From positions 6,293 through 70,292 of the forward strand of contig DATEDC010000099.1 in NCBI GenBank assembly GCA_035286585.1: a stretch of DNA of 64,000 bases. The letters are read 5' to 3'. The position numbers and the translations under genes are program-made. The DNA comes from DSOS01 sp035286585. Lineage in GTDB: Bacteria; Chloroflexota; Anaerolineae; Anaerolineales; UBA4823. The notes under the pieces were generated by a model, which was not told the origin of the DNA, made no database searches, and saw only the letters and a program-made list of their open reading frames with translations. Of this stretch, positions 16,859-25,200 are shown one piece after another (position 1 is the first letter of the stretch; each line of letters begins with the position of its first letter).

Positions 16859-18792
16859 TGACGCCCCTGCCTTGCCAAGACTTGCTCTAGCACCTGCAGT
16901 GAGAAGCGCCGCCCAATCACGGAAGCGACACGTAAAGTGCGCTTCACCTCATCGGGCAGGCGGTCGATCCGGGCTAAAAGTAAGCTTTGGAGATTATCCG
17001 GGATATCCATCATGTCAATCGATCCCTCAGCCATCCAGCCCCCATCCCTTTGCACGACGATCTCGCGGTCAATCAACATGCGGATGATTTCCTCAACAAA
17101 AAACGGGTTGCCCTCGGCTTTCTTAAGGATGATTGTGCGGATATTTTCAGGAAGGGCTTCAATTTCCAATAAATTCGCGACCAGCTGGCGGCTATCTTCT
17201 TCAGATAGAGAGTGGAGCTGCACCTCTACCAGGCTGTTACCCATCTGCTCTCGAGTTGCATTTATCAATCGCCAACCGGGCGCATCCATGTCGGGGCGGG
17301 TCAGAAAACAAAATAGAATTGGCACCTCGTTGGCTAAAGGGAGCAATTTCGTCAGCAATTCAACCGAAGATGGGTCAGCCCAATGCAAATCTTCACACAC
17401 CAGGATCAGCGGCTGTTGAGCAGCATTGGCGAGCAAGATACGCCGGATCGCAGACAGATACTTATTTTGCAGGCTTTGCGGGTCGAACAGGCGAATTCGC
17501 TCTAGAACAGCGGGCTCTAAAGGCAAGGAGAGGAGATGCCCGATGAAAGGAGTGATCTCTTCCGCCTGTCCACCGACCAGGTCTTTGATCATTTGGAGCA
17601 AGCGAGTGTAGCTCTCGTCGCCGCTGGGTTTGCCAATCAATCCCAACGTCGAGCGCAACAGATCAATCAATAGATGATATGCCAGACCTTGACCATAAGA
17701 AAGGCAGTGACCTTCGATCCATTCCAGTGGTGCAATTTCTGTTTCTTTTTTTAGTAATAGGGCTTTCCACTCGGCAATTAGACGCGATTTTCCCAACCCC
17801 GCTTCTCCGAGGATCAGCGCGGCTCGTCCCAGACCAGCCCGGACCACATCTGCCAGGTGGAGCAGTGCGTTCAGCTCCGCATGACGTCCGACCATTGGGC
17901 TTTCCAGGCCCTGTATGCCCCGCATCTTGCCAGGTTTGCTTTTGGGTTTCACTACCTCGTAGATTTGGATGAGATCGGATTTTCCTTTTATACTGATCTT
18001 CCCGAGATCCCGACACTCGAAAACGGGGGTAATAAAGCGGTACGTGTTTTCAGCGATTAACACAGTCATCGGGCGGGCAGCGGATTGCAGCCGCGCCGCC
18101 AGATTGATTGCGTCCCCCATGGCAGTGTACTCGTATACCAGATTGCTGCCTACATCTCCGACCACTACAGGTCCAGTGCTCAACCCGACCCGAATAGCGA
18201 AGTCAATTCCATGTATCCGGCGCACTTCCTCAGCATAGCGACGTGTGGTTGAAACGATTTCGAGCGCGGCATGGGCTGCCCTTATTGGATCATCCTCGTG
18301 GGCGACAGGCGCCCCAAAGAACGCCAGCAGTCCGTCTCCCATCAAGCGGGCAATTGTGCCCTCATACATATAGACAGCAGGGACCAAGAGATCGAAGGCC
18401 TGATTCATGACCTCTGTCCAATCTTCTGGATCCATGTGAGCCGCAAGCTCAGTGGAACCGACCACGTCGGCGAACAACGCAGTGACAACACGGCGCTCGC
18501 CGGATAGATGGGCGACGGAGCGGATTTTTTCCGCCAGCGCAGTTGGCGTGTTTGCCACCAGGCGAGCCAGGCGTGGGTCTGCAGAAGGCGGGGCAGGACG
18601 CCTCTCTTGTTCTCGTGTAAGCGAATCCACGCCTGGTTTTGTGTCCAGGCGGTTGCCACACTGTTTGCAGAATTTAGCCGAAGCAGCGTTGATTGTTCCG
18701 CAGTTCAGGCATTTGCGCTCCAGCATGCTGCCGCAGTTCTGACAAAATTTCGCGTCGGATGGGTTTTCGAATGAGCAGGTGGGACAGATCAT
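16855..18792 (-). CDS. Zinc-ribbon class III nucleotide cyclase with AAA ATPase domain
   Basis: 645 residues. A double zinc ribbon comes first (CPTCSFENPSDAKFCQNCG, then CLNCGTINAASAKFCKQCG; residues 3-46). The class III cyclase domain (about 95-270) has the metal-binding Asp in FADVVGST, a second Asp in MGDGLLAFFGAP, and YTAMGDAINLAARLQ with the transition-state Asn/Arg. An AAA/STAND-type ATPase follows, with Walker A GEAGLGKS (near 320) and Walker B ILVCEDLHWAD. It most likely makes cAMP; specificity cannot be settled by eye. It sits two genes downstream of a kinase with a cyclic-nucleotide-binding domain, so a local second-messenger link is plausible. The normal TPR tail is in the next, overlapping ORF. 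Confidence 0.85.
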   Translation of the reverse strand: MICPTCSFENPSDAKFCQNCGSMLERKCLNCGTINAASAKFCKQCGNRLDTKPGVDSLTREQERRPAPPSADPRLARLVANTPTALAEKIRSVAHLSGERRVVTALFADVVGSTELAAHMDPEDWTEVMNQAFDLLVPAVYMYEGTIARLMGDGLLAFFGAPVAHEDDPIRAAHAALEIVSTTRRYAEEVRRIHGIDFAIRVGLSTGPVVVGDVGSNLVYEYTAMGDAINLAARLQSAARPMTVLIAENTYRFITPVFECRDLGKISIKGKSDLIQIYEVVKPKSKPGKMRGIQGLESPMVGRHAELNALLHLADVVRAGLGRAALILGEAGLGKSRLIAEWKALLLKKETEIAPLEWIEGHCLSYGQGLAYHLLIDLLRSTLGLIGKPSGDESYTRLLQMIKDLVGGQAEEITPFIGHLLSLPLEPAVLERIRLFDPQSLQNKYLSAIRRILLANAAQQPLILVCEDLHWADPSSVELLTKLLPLANEVPILFCFLTRPDMDAPGWRLINATREQMGNSLVEVQLHSLSEEDSRQLVANLLEIEALPENIRTIILKKAEGNPFFVEEIIRMLIDREIVVQRDGGWMAEGSIDMMDIPDNLQSLLLARIDRLPDEVKRTLRVASVIGRRFSLQVLEQVLARQGRQ

Positions 18793-18804
18793 CCTTGGGT
18801 TCTG

Positions 18805-19464
18805 TTAACCGGTCGCGAGGCGGAAAAAAATCCAGATTGCGCAAACAACACCGATATCGGTCAAGAGCGCTCTCCAACGATGTTTGCCAACATACGGCAG
18901 TATTGCTATGGCGCTGGCTGCAAGCGCTGTGGTCCTGGGAACGCTGGTGGCTGTCAGGAGCAGGGTGAGCAGTGCGCCGCGAGTGAGCATGCGCGGCAAA
19001 TATTGGGCCTGCACCTCTGCCTGGTAGGTTGGTGAGGCATAAACCATGATGCGCTCGCTGATATACCATACATACATCGCCAACAGGTAGCTGGTTCCGA
19101 GAATAGCCCACTGAGGGTCAAAAGGCGGAGCGATATCACCCAGAGCAGCTTGAATCCGGGCTGCGAGTATCCAGATCGTCAGGTAATGAATACATTGATC
19201 CACGATGTAAGGTACGACCACCCATTTTGGGCGGAGTTTGTAGATCACGTTTTTAGCCACATCGATTATGAAATGCAGACCAGCCAGAACTGCAAGGTAA
19301 GGCCACAGGCGCCCTCGCTCTGCGCCTACCAGGAGGAGCGTCATAACCAGGTGAACTCCGGCATGGATGGCGACAAACAGGGTGCGGCGTTTATTGCGCA
19401 GGATCCATGAAAATTGCAGCGGGTAGTCGGCCAAGAAGTGGGCAAGCAAGATATGCCAAACCAT
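18805..19464 (-). CDS. DUF3307 integral membrane protein
   Basis: 219 residues, several membrane helices. The opening HILLAHFLADYPLQ and the following HAGVHLVMTLLLVG are the family features of DUF3307, whose function is not established. It lies between the sensor kinase (5-base gap) and the cyclase gene (12-base gap), in the middle of the signalling operon, so it may be a membrane partner of one of them. Confidence 0.7.
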   Translation of the reverse strand: MVWHILLAHFLADYPLQFSWILRNKRRTLFVAIHAGVHLVMTLLLVGAERGRLWPYLAVLAGLHFIIDVAKNVIYKLRPKWVVVPYIVDQCIHYLTIWILAARIQAALGDIAPPFDPQWAILGTSYLLAMYVWYISERIMVYASPTYQAEVQAQYLPRMLTRGALLTLLLTATSVPRTTALAASAIAILPYVGKHRWRALLTDIGVVCAIWIFFRLATG

Positions 19465-19469
19465 GATAT

Positions 19470-21299
19470 CTACCCACTTGCCAGCAGGCGTTTGTGTGTG
19501 GCGCGCATACAGGTATCCATGACCACCATTAATCCTGCATCTTGGGCGCTTTGGGCTGCTGCTTCGTTGACGATCCCTTCCTGCATCCAGACCACCTTCG
19601 CCCCGATTTTGATCGCCTGCTCCACAATCGGGGGCACGGCCTCGCTGCGCCGGAAAATCAAGACGACATCGACGGTTTCAGGGAGCGCCAGCAAATCTGG
19701 GTATGCCTTTTCTCCTAACGCCTCAGTCAGGTATGGGTTTACCGGGAAAATGCGGTAGCCGGCTTTTTGCAAATAGGCTGGCACACTATGCGCCGGCACC
19801 TCGGGTCGTTCCGAGAGACCGACAACAGCGATGTTCCGGGTTTCGAGGAGAATGCGCTTCAGTTTTTCGTCGTCAGATTCCCGGTTGTTGAATGTAGCAA
19901 GAGGATTTTGGTCAACTTTTTCGAAATTGATCGGCAGATAGACCGTGAAGCAAGTTTTGCCGGGTTTGGAATATACTTTTATTTCGCCGCCGTGTTTCAG
20001 AATGATGTTATAACTGATGTTCAAGCCCAATCCTGCGCCTTTGCCGACGGGCTTGGTGGTGAAGAACGGGCTGAACAGCTTGTTCTGTATATCCTCCGGG
20101 ATTCCCGCGCCGGTGTCCTGGATTTCAACGACCACCCAATCGCCATCCTGCCACGTGCGCAAAGTCAGATCACCCCGCCCATCCATTGCATCGATGGCGT
20201 TGTCGATCAGGTTGGTCCACACCTGGTTCAGCTCGCTGCCATAAACCTGGATGCGAGGTAAATCTGTTGCGTACTCGCGGCGCACGTTGACACCGGTTTT
20301 CAATTTGCCGCGCAGCATTACCAGGGTGTTATCCAATCCCTCGTGCAGGTCAACCGCCTGAACCGGAGCCTGGTCAAGATATACGTAACTCTTCAAGGAT
20401 TTGACAATCTCGCTAATCCGGCTGGCTCCTTGACCGATCTCTTCCAGCAAGGTATAAGTACCCACGGTTGGTTCCAGCCAGGCGAGCAAGGTTTCCAGAC
20501 TTTCGCCCTGAAATGCCTCCAACAAAGACCGGATTCGTCTGTCAGGATACCCCAGGGTTACCAGAACAGGAGCGTAATTCCAGGGCTGTTGAATGCCAGC
20601 TTTTTCCAGCCAGCTTTCGGCTTCATCTTCTCTATCGCTGCGGGTCAGGCTGTCGATGTCTGTAGGCCTTGCGGCGGCAGTTTGGGCAAGGCTGTTCAAC
20701 TCTAAGAGATTATCTAACTGCGCTGGAATGAGGGATATCCGATACAGGCGCTGGCTGGCTTGCTGGAGGGCGGAGAATATAGATTTCAATTGCTCTGCGC
20801 CTCGTCCAGCGGCTGAAGCTGGATTATTGAGCTCATGGGCAATGCCTGCGGTTAGGGTGCCAAGCTGCGCCATCTTCTCACTCTGGCGCAGAACTAATTC
20901 AGTGGAGCGCAGACGGGCAGTGATGGTGTGCAGCAAGGCGCGCGCCGCAGATGGGCTGGTGTTTAGTAAGTTATTAAGCTGCTCGTGCCCAATCGCTAAT
21001 AATAAGCTGTCTGAGCGCGCCCGCACCGTGGCAAAGCGCGGCGCGGACTCCAGCAGCGACATCTCACCAATCACTTCGCCCGGTTTGCGCACAGCAAGAA
21101 GCACGTTACGCCCCCCGGATGTTTTCAGGATTTCGATTTCGCCTTGTTGGATTACAAAGGCGCTGTCGCCGGGGCTGCCCTCTGTAAAAAGCTCTTCGCC
21201 GGCTTTCAAGCTGACCTCGGCTACCATCTCACACAGGCGTTCCAGATCTTCATCTGGCAGGTCGGCAAACAAGGGTATTTTTTTCAGGAATTCATACAT
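19470..21299 (-). CDS. Histidine kinase with N-terminal cyclic-nucleotide-binding and C-terminal CoA-binding domains
   Basis: 609 residues without membrane segments, so a cytosolic sensor. Residues about 5-125 form a cyclic-nucleotide-binding domain with a complete phosphate-binding cassette (GEMSLLESAPRFATVRA). The kinase core has the H-box GIAHELNNP (His near 155), N-box NLIDNAIDAM, DTGAGIP and GKGAGLGL. After about residue 475 there is a CoA-binding (YccU-type) Rossmann domain (IAVVGLSERPEVPAHSV, GYRIFPVNP, VWMQEGIVNE). The triple fusion joins three possible inputs: cAMP/cGMP, phosphotransfer and perhaps acyl-CoA or a nucleotide. There is no receiver domain of its own; the receiver-flavoprotein downstream is the obvious partner. 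It is 13 bases after the UBP zinc-finger gene. Confidence 0.85.
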   Translation of the reverse strand: MYEFLKKIPLFADLPDEDLERLCEMVAEVSLKAGEELFTEGSPGDSAFVIQQGEIEILKTSGGRNVLLAVRKPGEVIGEMSLLESAPRFATVRARSDSLLLAIGHEQLNNLLNTSPSAARALLHTITARLRSTELVLRQSEKMAQLGTLTAGIAHELNNPASAAGRGAEQLKSIFSALQQASQRLYRISLIPAQLDNLLELNSLAQTAAARPTDIDSLTRSDREDEAESWLEKAGIQQPWNYAPVLVTLGYPDRRIRSLLEAFQGESLETLLAWLEPTVGTYTLLEEIGQGASRISEIVKSLKSYVYLDQAPVQAVDLHEGLDNTLVMLRGKLKTGVNVRREYATDLPRIQVYGSELNQVWTNLIDNAIDAMDGRGDLTLRTWQDGDWVVVEIQDTGAGIPEDIQNKLFSPFFTTKPVGKGAGLGLNISYNIILKHGGEIKVYSKPGKTCFTVYLPINFEKVDQNPLATFNNRESDDEKLKRILLETRNIAVVGLSERPEVPAHSVPAYLQKAGYRIFPVNPYLTEALGEKAYPDLLALPETVDVVLIFRRSEAVPPIVEQAIKIGAKVVWMQEGIVNEAAAQSAQDAGLMVVMDTCMRATHKRLLASG

Positions 21300-21312
21300 C
21301 TACAGCCTGGCC

Positions 21313-21645
21313 TCATGGGGTGAATAATTCTGCATCAGGATAGCACCAAATCCAATCTTCGCCCGGCTCGAATGACTTGATCAATGGGTGCCCGGTAGCG
21401 TGGAAATGCTTGGTGGCATGCTTGTTCTTGGAATTATCACAGCAGCCCACATGCCCACAGATCATGCACAGGCGCAGATGCACCCATTCATCGCCTAACT
21501 GAAGGCATTCCTCGCAGCCATCGGCGCTGGGGATCACGTTCTGCACCTGGTCCATATGAGAGCACACTTGCGAGTCGATATCTCCAGTTGCCAGCAATCC
21601 ATTTACCCAGTCAACCAGCTTTAGGCGAGATTTATGATCACTCAT
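21313..21645 (-). CDS. UBP-type zinc-finger protein
   Basis: 110 residues. ATG at 21645 is chosen because GGAGG lies 5 bases before it; the longer ORF to 21687 has no site. Nearly the whole protein is a zf-UBP domain: CEECLQLGDEWVHLRLCMIC, CC..., HATKHFHATGHPL and WIWCY supply the zinc ligands. In eukaryotes this fold binds the free C-terminus of ubiquitin. Bacterial stand-alone versions have no known ligand. It is the first gene of the minus-strand signalling operon running to the TPR gene, so its level is likely tied to the kinase and flavoprotein. Confidence 0.8.
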   Translation of the reverse strand: MSDHKSRLKLVDWVNGLLATGDIDSQVCSHMDQVQNVIPSADGCEECLQLGDEWVHLRLCMICGHVGCCDNSKNKHATKHFHATGHPLIKSFEPGEDWIWCYPDAELFTP

Positions 21646-21759
21646 TGGACCTCCAAAATAAGATGAGCCGCTTTGTAATGCCGCCAACGACCTGGGCTCG
21701 AATTAAGTGTGTATTATAAGATATATTATGTCTAATTCCTTGTATGTTTCGGTTCCTTA

Positions 21760-22497
21760 TTACCTAAACCACTTGTGATACCACAACTGCATGGTTTTGC
21801 TGGTGAATCCATTGCGCTGGTACAGGCGTTGCGCCTCCAGATTGCGCCCCTGGGTTACAACCTCTACTGCAGAGGCGCGCTGATTGCTGAACCAGTTCAA
21901 AGAAGCCTGCACCAATAAACCTCCCAGGCCGCGCCCGCGGGCATGCTCACTTACCCCGACCAGCTCGATCTCTCCCAGAGTTCTACCGGATTCTAATCGA
22001 CAGGTGATAAAACCTGCTGCACTGCGGTCAATTTCTGCCACGAGCACGGCTTGCGCCCTGCCGTGGCAGCTCTTCGCAATCCATACCGCGTACATCTCGG
22101 CGCTCTTTTCGGGCGAAAAGAAGGGGTCGAAGAAAAAACGCGTTTGGGTAAAGCTGAGGCGTGCAATCCTCTCCAGCTCTGCCAGGTCATTTTCATCCCA
22201 GCTACGGATGATCACGCCGTCAGGTGGGACAGAACTGCCTCCCCAAGAATCCAGGCTCCTGCCCAGGGTCAAGCGCATATCCACGAATCGGAACCCCGCG
22301 TCCTCCGCCGTGCGGATGGTGTGGTTATCATGGGCATCCGCCAGCAGGTAGAGGCAGTCGATCTGCATGGTTTGGCACCAGGTGCGAGCAGACTGCCAGG
22401 ATTGGGGATTCATCCGGCTATCCAGGTAGCGAGCGATCCGGCAACCGAAAAAGTCCGAATCCCAGGTCAGGAACTGGCAGGGTTCAGATGGATTCAT
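21760..22497 (-). CDS. GNAT acetyltransferase, WecD-like
   Basis: 245 residues. The N-terminal motif FLTWDSDFFGCRIARY is like that of WecD/RffC-type acetyltransferases, which acetylate amino sugars on nucleotide carriers. The GNAT core is at about 140-235 (VGVSEHARGRGLGGLLVQASL binds acetyl-CoA). ATG at 22497 overlaps the end of the glycosyltransferase gene by 14 bases, suggesting coupled translation and a shared role in modifying a surface sugar. An upstream in-frame start at 22539 is also possible. Confidence 0.75.
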   Translation of the reverse strand: MNPSEPCQFLTWDSDFFGCRIARYLDSRMNPQSWQSARTWCQTMQIDCLYLLADAHDNHTIRTAEDAGFRFVDMRLTLGRSLDSWGGSSVPPDGVIIRSWDENDLAELERIARLSFTQTRFFFDPFFSPEKSAEMYAVWIAKSCHGRAQAVLVAEIDRSAAGFITCRLESGRTLGEIELVGVSEHARGRGLGGLLVQASLNWFSNQRASAVEVVTQGRNLEAQRLYQRNGFTSKTMQLWYHKWFR

Positions 22498-23455
22498 GGG
22501 ATGGTTCGCCCCCGGGGATGATCTCTTCGCGGATGACATAGGAGGGCTTGTCCATCATTCGGAAGTGCATCCGCGCCAGGTATTCGCCGATGATCCCCAG
22601 GGCGAATAATTGCACGCCCGAGAAGATAGCGATGGTAGAAGCCAGAAACGGGAAGCCTGGGACGCTGCCTCCCTGGATAATGTAGCGCCCGAGCACATAG
22701 ATCAGCACAATTCCGCCGAACAAGGCGAAAAGGAAGCCCAGCATGCTGGCGAGCTGCAATGGCAGCACGCTGAATCCGGTCATCATATTGAGGGCATGGA
22801 TCACCAGCTTGCGGAATGTGTAATTCGATTTACCCGCCAGACGCAGATCGTGCCTCACCGGTACCGAGGCGAAGCGAGTGGTAGCCCAGGTCAGCAGCAC
22901 GTCGATGGAAACAAATGGGCCCTGATAGTTTTCGAAGGCATCCCTCAGGCGGGTGCGAAAAGCGCGTAAGGCGCTCACTTTGCGGGCGGTTTCCGCGCCC
23001 ATGGCGCTCTGCAAAGCTAGCTTGGTCACCTGCGAGGCGATGTCGCGCCACAGGCCGTGCTGCTCATGCTGTGGCGTGCCGTAGACCACATCGTGACCTT
23101 CATCCAGCTTCTCCAACAGCAGGTGTAGCTCCTCCGGGGGGTGCTGCAGGTCGTCATCCATGGTGATGATGAACTCATACTGCGCCGCACGGACGCCGGC
23201 TAATAAAGCGTTATGCTGCCCATAATTGCGCATCATGTTGATGGCGTGAAGCCAGGAATACTCCTGACTGAGGGCCGCGATCTTTTCCCAGCTCCGATCA
23301 AGGCTGCCGTCGTTTACCAGGATTACTTCGTAATTCTCGCTCAAGGCGGGGAGCGAACCCCCCAGGCGAGCCAGAAGCGCCTCCAGACTGGCTTCGCTAT
23401 TGTAAACGGGGATAACAATTGAAAGACTGTTTACATACATATGAAACAAATCCAT
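22484..23455 (-). CDS. Family 2 glycosyltransferase, polyprenyl-phosphate sugar transferase type
   Basis: 323 residues. The GT2 catalytic domain (about 10-225) has IVIPVYNSEASLEALL, the nucleotide-site VNDGSLDRS and the DXD-like MDDDLQHPPEE. Two membrane helices follow (about 235-300; MLGFLFALFGGIVLIYVLG and a second), as in DPM1/ArnC-type enzymes that move a sugar onto undecaprenyl phosphate at the membrane. Paired with a WecD-like acetyltransferase. No convincing ribosome site at the ATG at 23455; the second Met at residue 6 is an alternative. Confidence 0.85.
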   Translation of the reverse strand: MDLFHMYVNSLSIVIPVYNSEASLEALLARLGGSLPALSENYEVILVNDGSLDRSWEKIAALSQEYSWLHAINMMRNYGQHNALLAGVRAAQYEFIITMDDDLQHPPEELHLLLEKLDEGHDVVYGTPQHEQHGLWRDIASQVTKLALQSAMGAETARKVSALRAFRTRLRDAFENYQGPFVSIDVLLTWATTRFASVPVRHDLRLAGKSNYTFRKLVIHALNMMTGFSVLPLQLASMLGFLFALFGGIVLIYVLGRYIIQGGSVPGFPFLASTIAIFSGVQLFALGIIGEYLARMHFRMMDKPSYVIREEIIPGGEPSHESI

Positions 23456-23580
23456 ATTGGGTTTATATTTCCCACAATCAGATCATCAACCCAGGAGGTG
23501 ATGGTCATACAAATACCCCCGAATTTTACCAGAGAGGGATTTACCAAAACATCTGAGTTTATTCCCCTTGCAGATATTTT

Positions 23581-23708
23581 AACGACTGCTGCGCCGACTA
23601 ACAACTCGCCTCCAACCTGTCTGCAAGTCCTAACCCGGTTGAGGCGAACGCGCCGCTCAGCGTGAGCGCTACCATTGATGATACTGTTACGGGTTGTGCG
23701 GATTCTTG
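23581..23708 (+). pseudogene. Fragment of a PKD-type surface protein next to the IS
   Basis: Two frames give pieces typical of exported repeat proteins: TTAAPTNNSPPT, then after a shift near 23617 LSASPNPVEANAPLSVSATI (opening at 23602). No start codon with a ribosome site is seen. Without the insertion, the second frame would end in TGA formed by the right-hand target copy (25147-25149), so the IS cut off only the stop codon of an already decayed gene. Confidence 0.35.
23701..23708 (+). repeat. Left 8-bp target site duplication of the IS
   Basis: GATTCTTG directly before the left end of the element; the identical octamer stands directly after the right end at 25141-25148. An 8-bp duplication fits the IS256 family. 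Confidence 0.85.
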
Positions 23709-23735
23709 GGTAGTGTATCTTTCATTCATGAAATA
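23709..23735 (+). repeat. Left terminal inverted repeat of the IS
   Basis: Begins GGTAGTGTATC and ends with TTCATGAAATA. Pairs with the right end at 22 of 27 positions. Confidence 0.85.
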
Positions 23736-23800
23736 CAAAAAGGGACTTGATCAACCTGTAAAATGTGGTTGCTACCCCACAAGCCACAGGAGATCAAGTC

Positions 23801-25123
23801 ATGCCGATTGTACCCATTGGGAGCCTTTTTCTGCAAGTACCCGCAAGCGATACACCAAGATTTGCACACGAATTGTGCGCTGTGCTGGAAGAGCAAATCC
23901 GACAAGTGGTTGGGCGCTGCCTGGAAGAAGCATTGGAAACCGAAGTTGAGCGATGGTTGGGGCGAAAGCGGCATGTGCGCCGACGGAAAACCAAAGGTCA
24001 GCGGGTCGAAGTACGCTGTAGCCGGTGCTTCAGTCATGAGCGGCGGCGTTTTCGGCGCAATGGGCACTACCAGCGTAGATTGGATACCCGCTGGGGACGG
24101 GTAAAGATCGACGTTCCGCAGCTGATCTGCGAGTGTGGTGGCAATGTGTGCCTTTCGTTTCGGACTTTGCGACGTGGGCAGCGCATTTGGCATGATCTGG
24201 AATGGGAAGTCCTTGTGAATTATGAGCGAGGCTTGAGCTACCGACAAATCAAAGCAGACTGGGATCAACTTCTGGGAAGTTCTGTTGGGTTACGCACGCT
24301 GAACCGACGAGTGCTGGCACTGGATAGCGACGGTTTGCCAGCCCGTCCTTGGATGAAAGGCGAGGTACCTCCTGTCGTCCGCCTGGATGGCATCTGGATT
24401 ACGGTAATGTTCCCGACTGGCAAGACCCATACCGACCGGATGGGACGCAAACGCCTGGTCAAACACGCCAAGAAAGTCCCCATCCTGGCTGCACAGGGTG
24501 TCTGGCCCTTGAGCGAAAAGACCTGCTTGTTGGCCTGGGTTAGAGCGGATGGCGAAGACACTGCCAGTTGGCAGCAGTTTCTTGAACAATTGTACGAGGC
24601 TGGCCTCACCCCCAAGAACGGCTTGGCCTTGCTGGTAGCCGATGGCAGCCCTGGTTTGCTGGCTGCTCGCGAAAATGTGTATTGGACGACCCCTTTGCAA
24701 CGCTGTGTCTTTCACAAACTACGTAACCTCGCCCAAGCCCTCACCTTGCCAGCCAACCTCGATCGCCAGGCGGGACGAGGGTATCGTACCCAATTCCTGC
24801 GCCAAGCCGCTCACATCTGGCAGGCCTCTACCGAAACCGAAGCCCGCCAGTGTTACGTCGTGTTTTCTCAGCAGTGGCAATCCGAACAACCGAAAGCCAT
24901 CCGCACTTTGCAGAACGATTTTGAAGCCACCTTGACCTTCTATGCCGTTCAAGAGCAAGCCGCTGAACGCAACGAAGTCTGGCCATCTCATTTGCTACGC
25001 ACCACCAGCCCTTTGGAACGCACCTTCCGGGACTTCCGTCGCCGTTATCGCCTGGCGGTCTTGTTTCACTCCGATGCCGGCGCTAGATCTACCACCTCTC
25101 AATTGGCTGCCCGTTTTTCATGA
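23801..25123 (+). CDS. IS256/mutator-like DDE transposase
   Basis: 440 residues from ATG 23801, which follows AGGAG with 8-base spacing; an in-frame GTG at 23765 lacks a site. DDE residues are visible as D196 (VVRLDGIWITV), D281 (LVADGSPGL) and E406 (TTSPLERTFRDFRRR). The signature RCVFHKLRNLAQAL lies between the second D and the E, as in IS256/MULE transposases. Two Cys pairs (CSRC, CECGGNVC) near the N-terminus may bind zinc. The stop codon lies inside the right inverted repeat. No frameshift or internal stop, so it is probably active. Confidence 0.9.
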   Translation: MPIVPIGSLFLQVPASDTPRFAHELCAVLEEQIRQVVGRCLEEALETEVERWLGRKRHVRRRKTKGQRVEVRCSRCFSHERRRFRRNGHYQRRLDTRWGRVKIDVPQLICECGGNVCLSFRTLRRGQRIWHDLEWEVLVNYERGLSYRQIKADWDQLLGSSVGLRTLNRRVLALDSDGLPARPWMKGEVPPVVRLDGIWITVMFPTGKTHTDRMGRKRLVKHAKKVPILAAQGVWPLSEKTCLLAWVRADGEDTASWQQFLEQLYEAGLTPKNGLALLVADGSPGLLAARENVYWTTPLQRCVFHKLRNLAQALTLPANLDRQAGRGYRTQFLRQAAHIWQASTETEARQCYVVFSQQWQSEQPKAIRTLQNDFEATLTFYAVQEQAAERNEVWPSHLLRTTSPLERTFRDFRRRYRLAVLFHSDAGARSTTSQLAARFS

Positions 25124-25140
25124 ACCAAGGATACACTAAC
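25114..25140 (-). repeat. Right terminal inverted repeat of the IS
   Basis: Read on the minus strand it begins GTTAGTGTATC and continues to TTCATGAAAAA, matching the left end. It contains the transposase stop codon. Confidence 0.85.
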
Positions 25141-25148
25141 GATTCTTG
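25141..25148 (+). repeat. Right 8-bp target site duplication of the IS
   Basis: GATTCTTG, identical to 23701-23708. Its last three bases are the first three of the -35 box TTGACA. Confidence 0.85.
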
Positions 25149-25174
25149 ACATTTCCACCGCCGAAGAGTAAAAT
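25146..25174 (+). promoter_or_regulatory. Sigma70 promoter of the aromatic amino-acid operon
   Basis: Consensus -35 TTGACA (25146-25151), exactly 17 bases of spacer, -10 TAAAAT (25169-25174). Predicted start of transcription is near 25181, about 20 bases before the leader peptide. The -35 box overlaps the IS target duplication, so the insertion removed all native sequence upstream of it. Confidence 0.8.
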
Positions 25175-25200
25175 TGCCTTCAATCAAGGACAGCTATCCG

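Larger units (their letters stand above)
23709..25140 (+). mobile_element. IS256-like insertion sequence, complete (1432 bp)
   Basis: The element has imperfect terminal inverted repeats of about 27 bp at 23709-23735 and 25114-25140, an intact transposase ORF between them, and 8-bp direct repeats GATTCTTG outside. Length, repeat size and duplication size all fit IS256-type elements. The intact ORF and perfect target duplication suggest recent insertion. The right end abuts the -35 box of the aromatic operon promoter. Confidence 0.9.

Noticed and set aside
23441..23665. 74-codon ORF before the IS
   Set aside because: No ribosome site and only its last part resembles a surface protein; treated as part of a decayed, frameshifted fragment.
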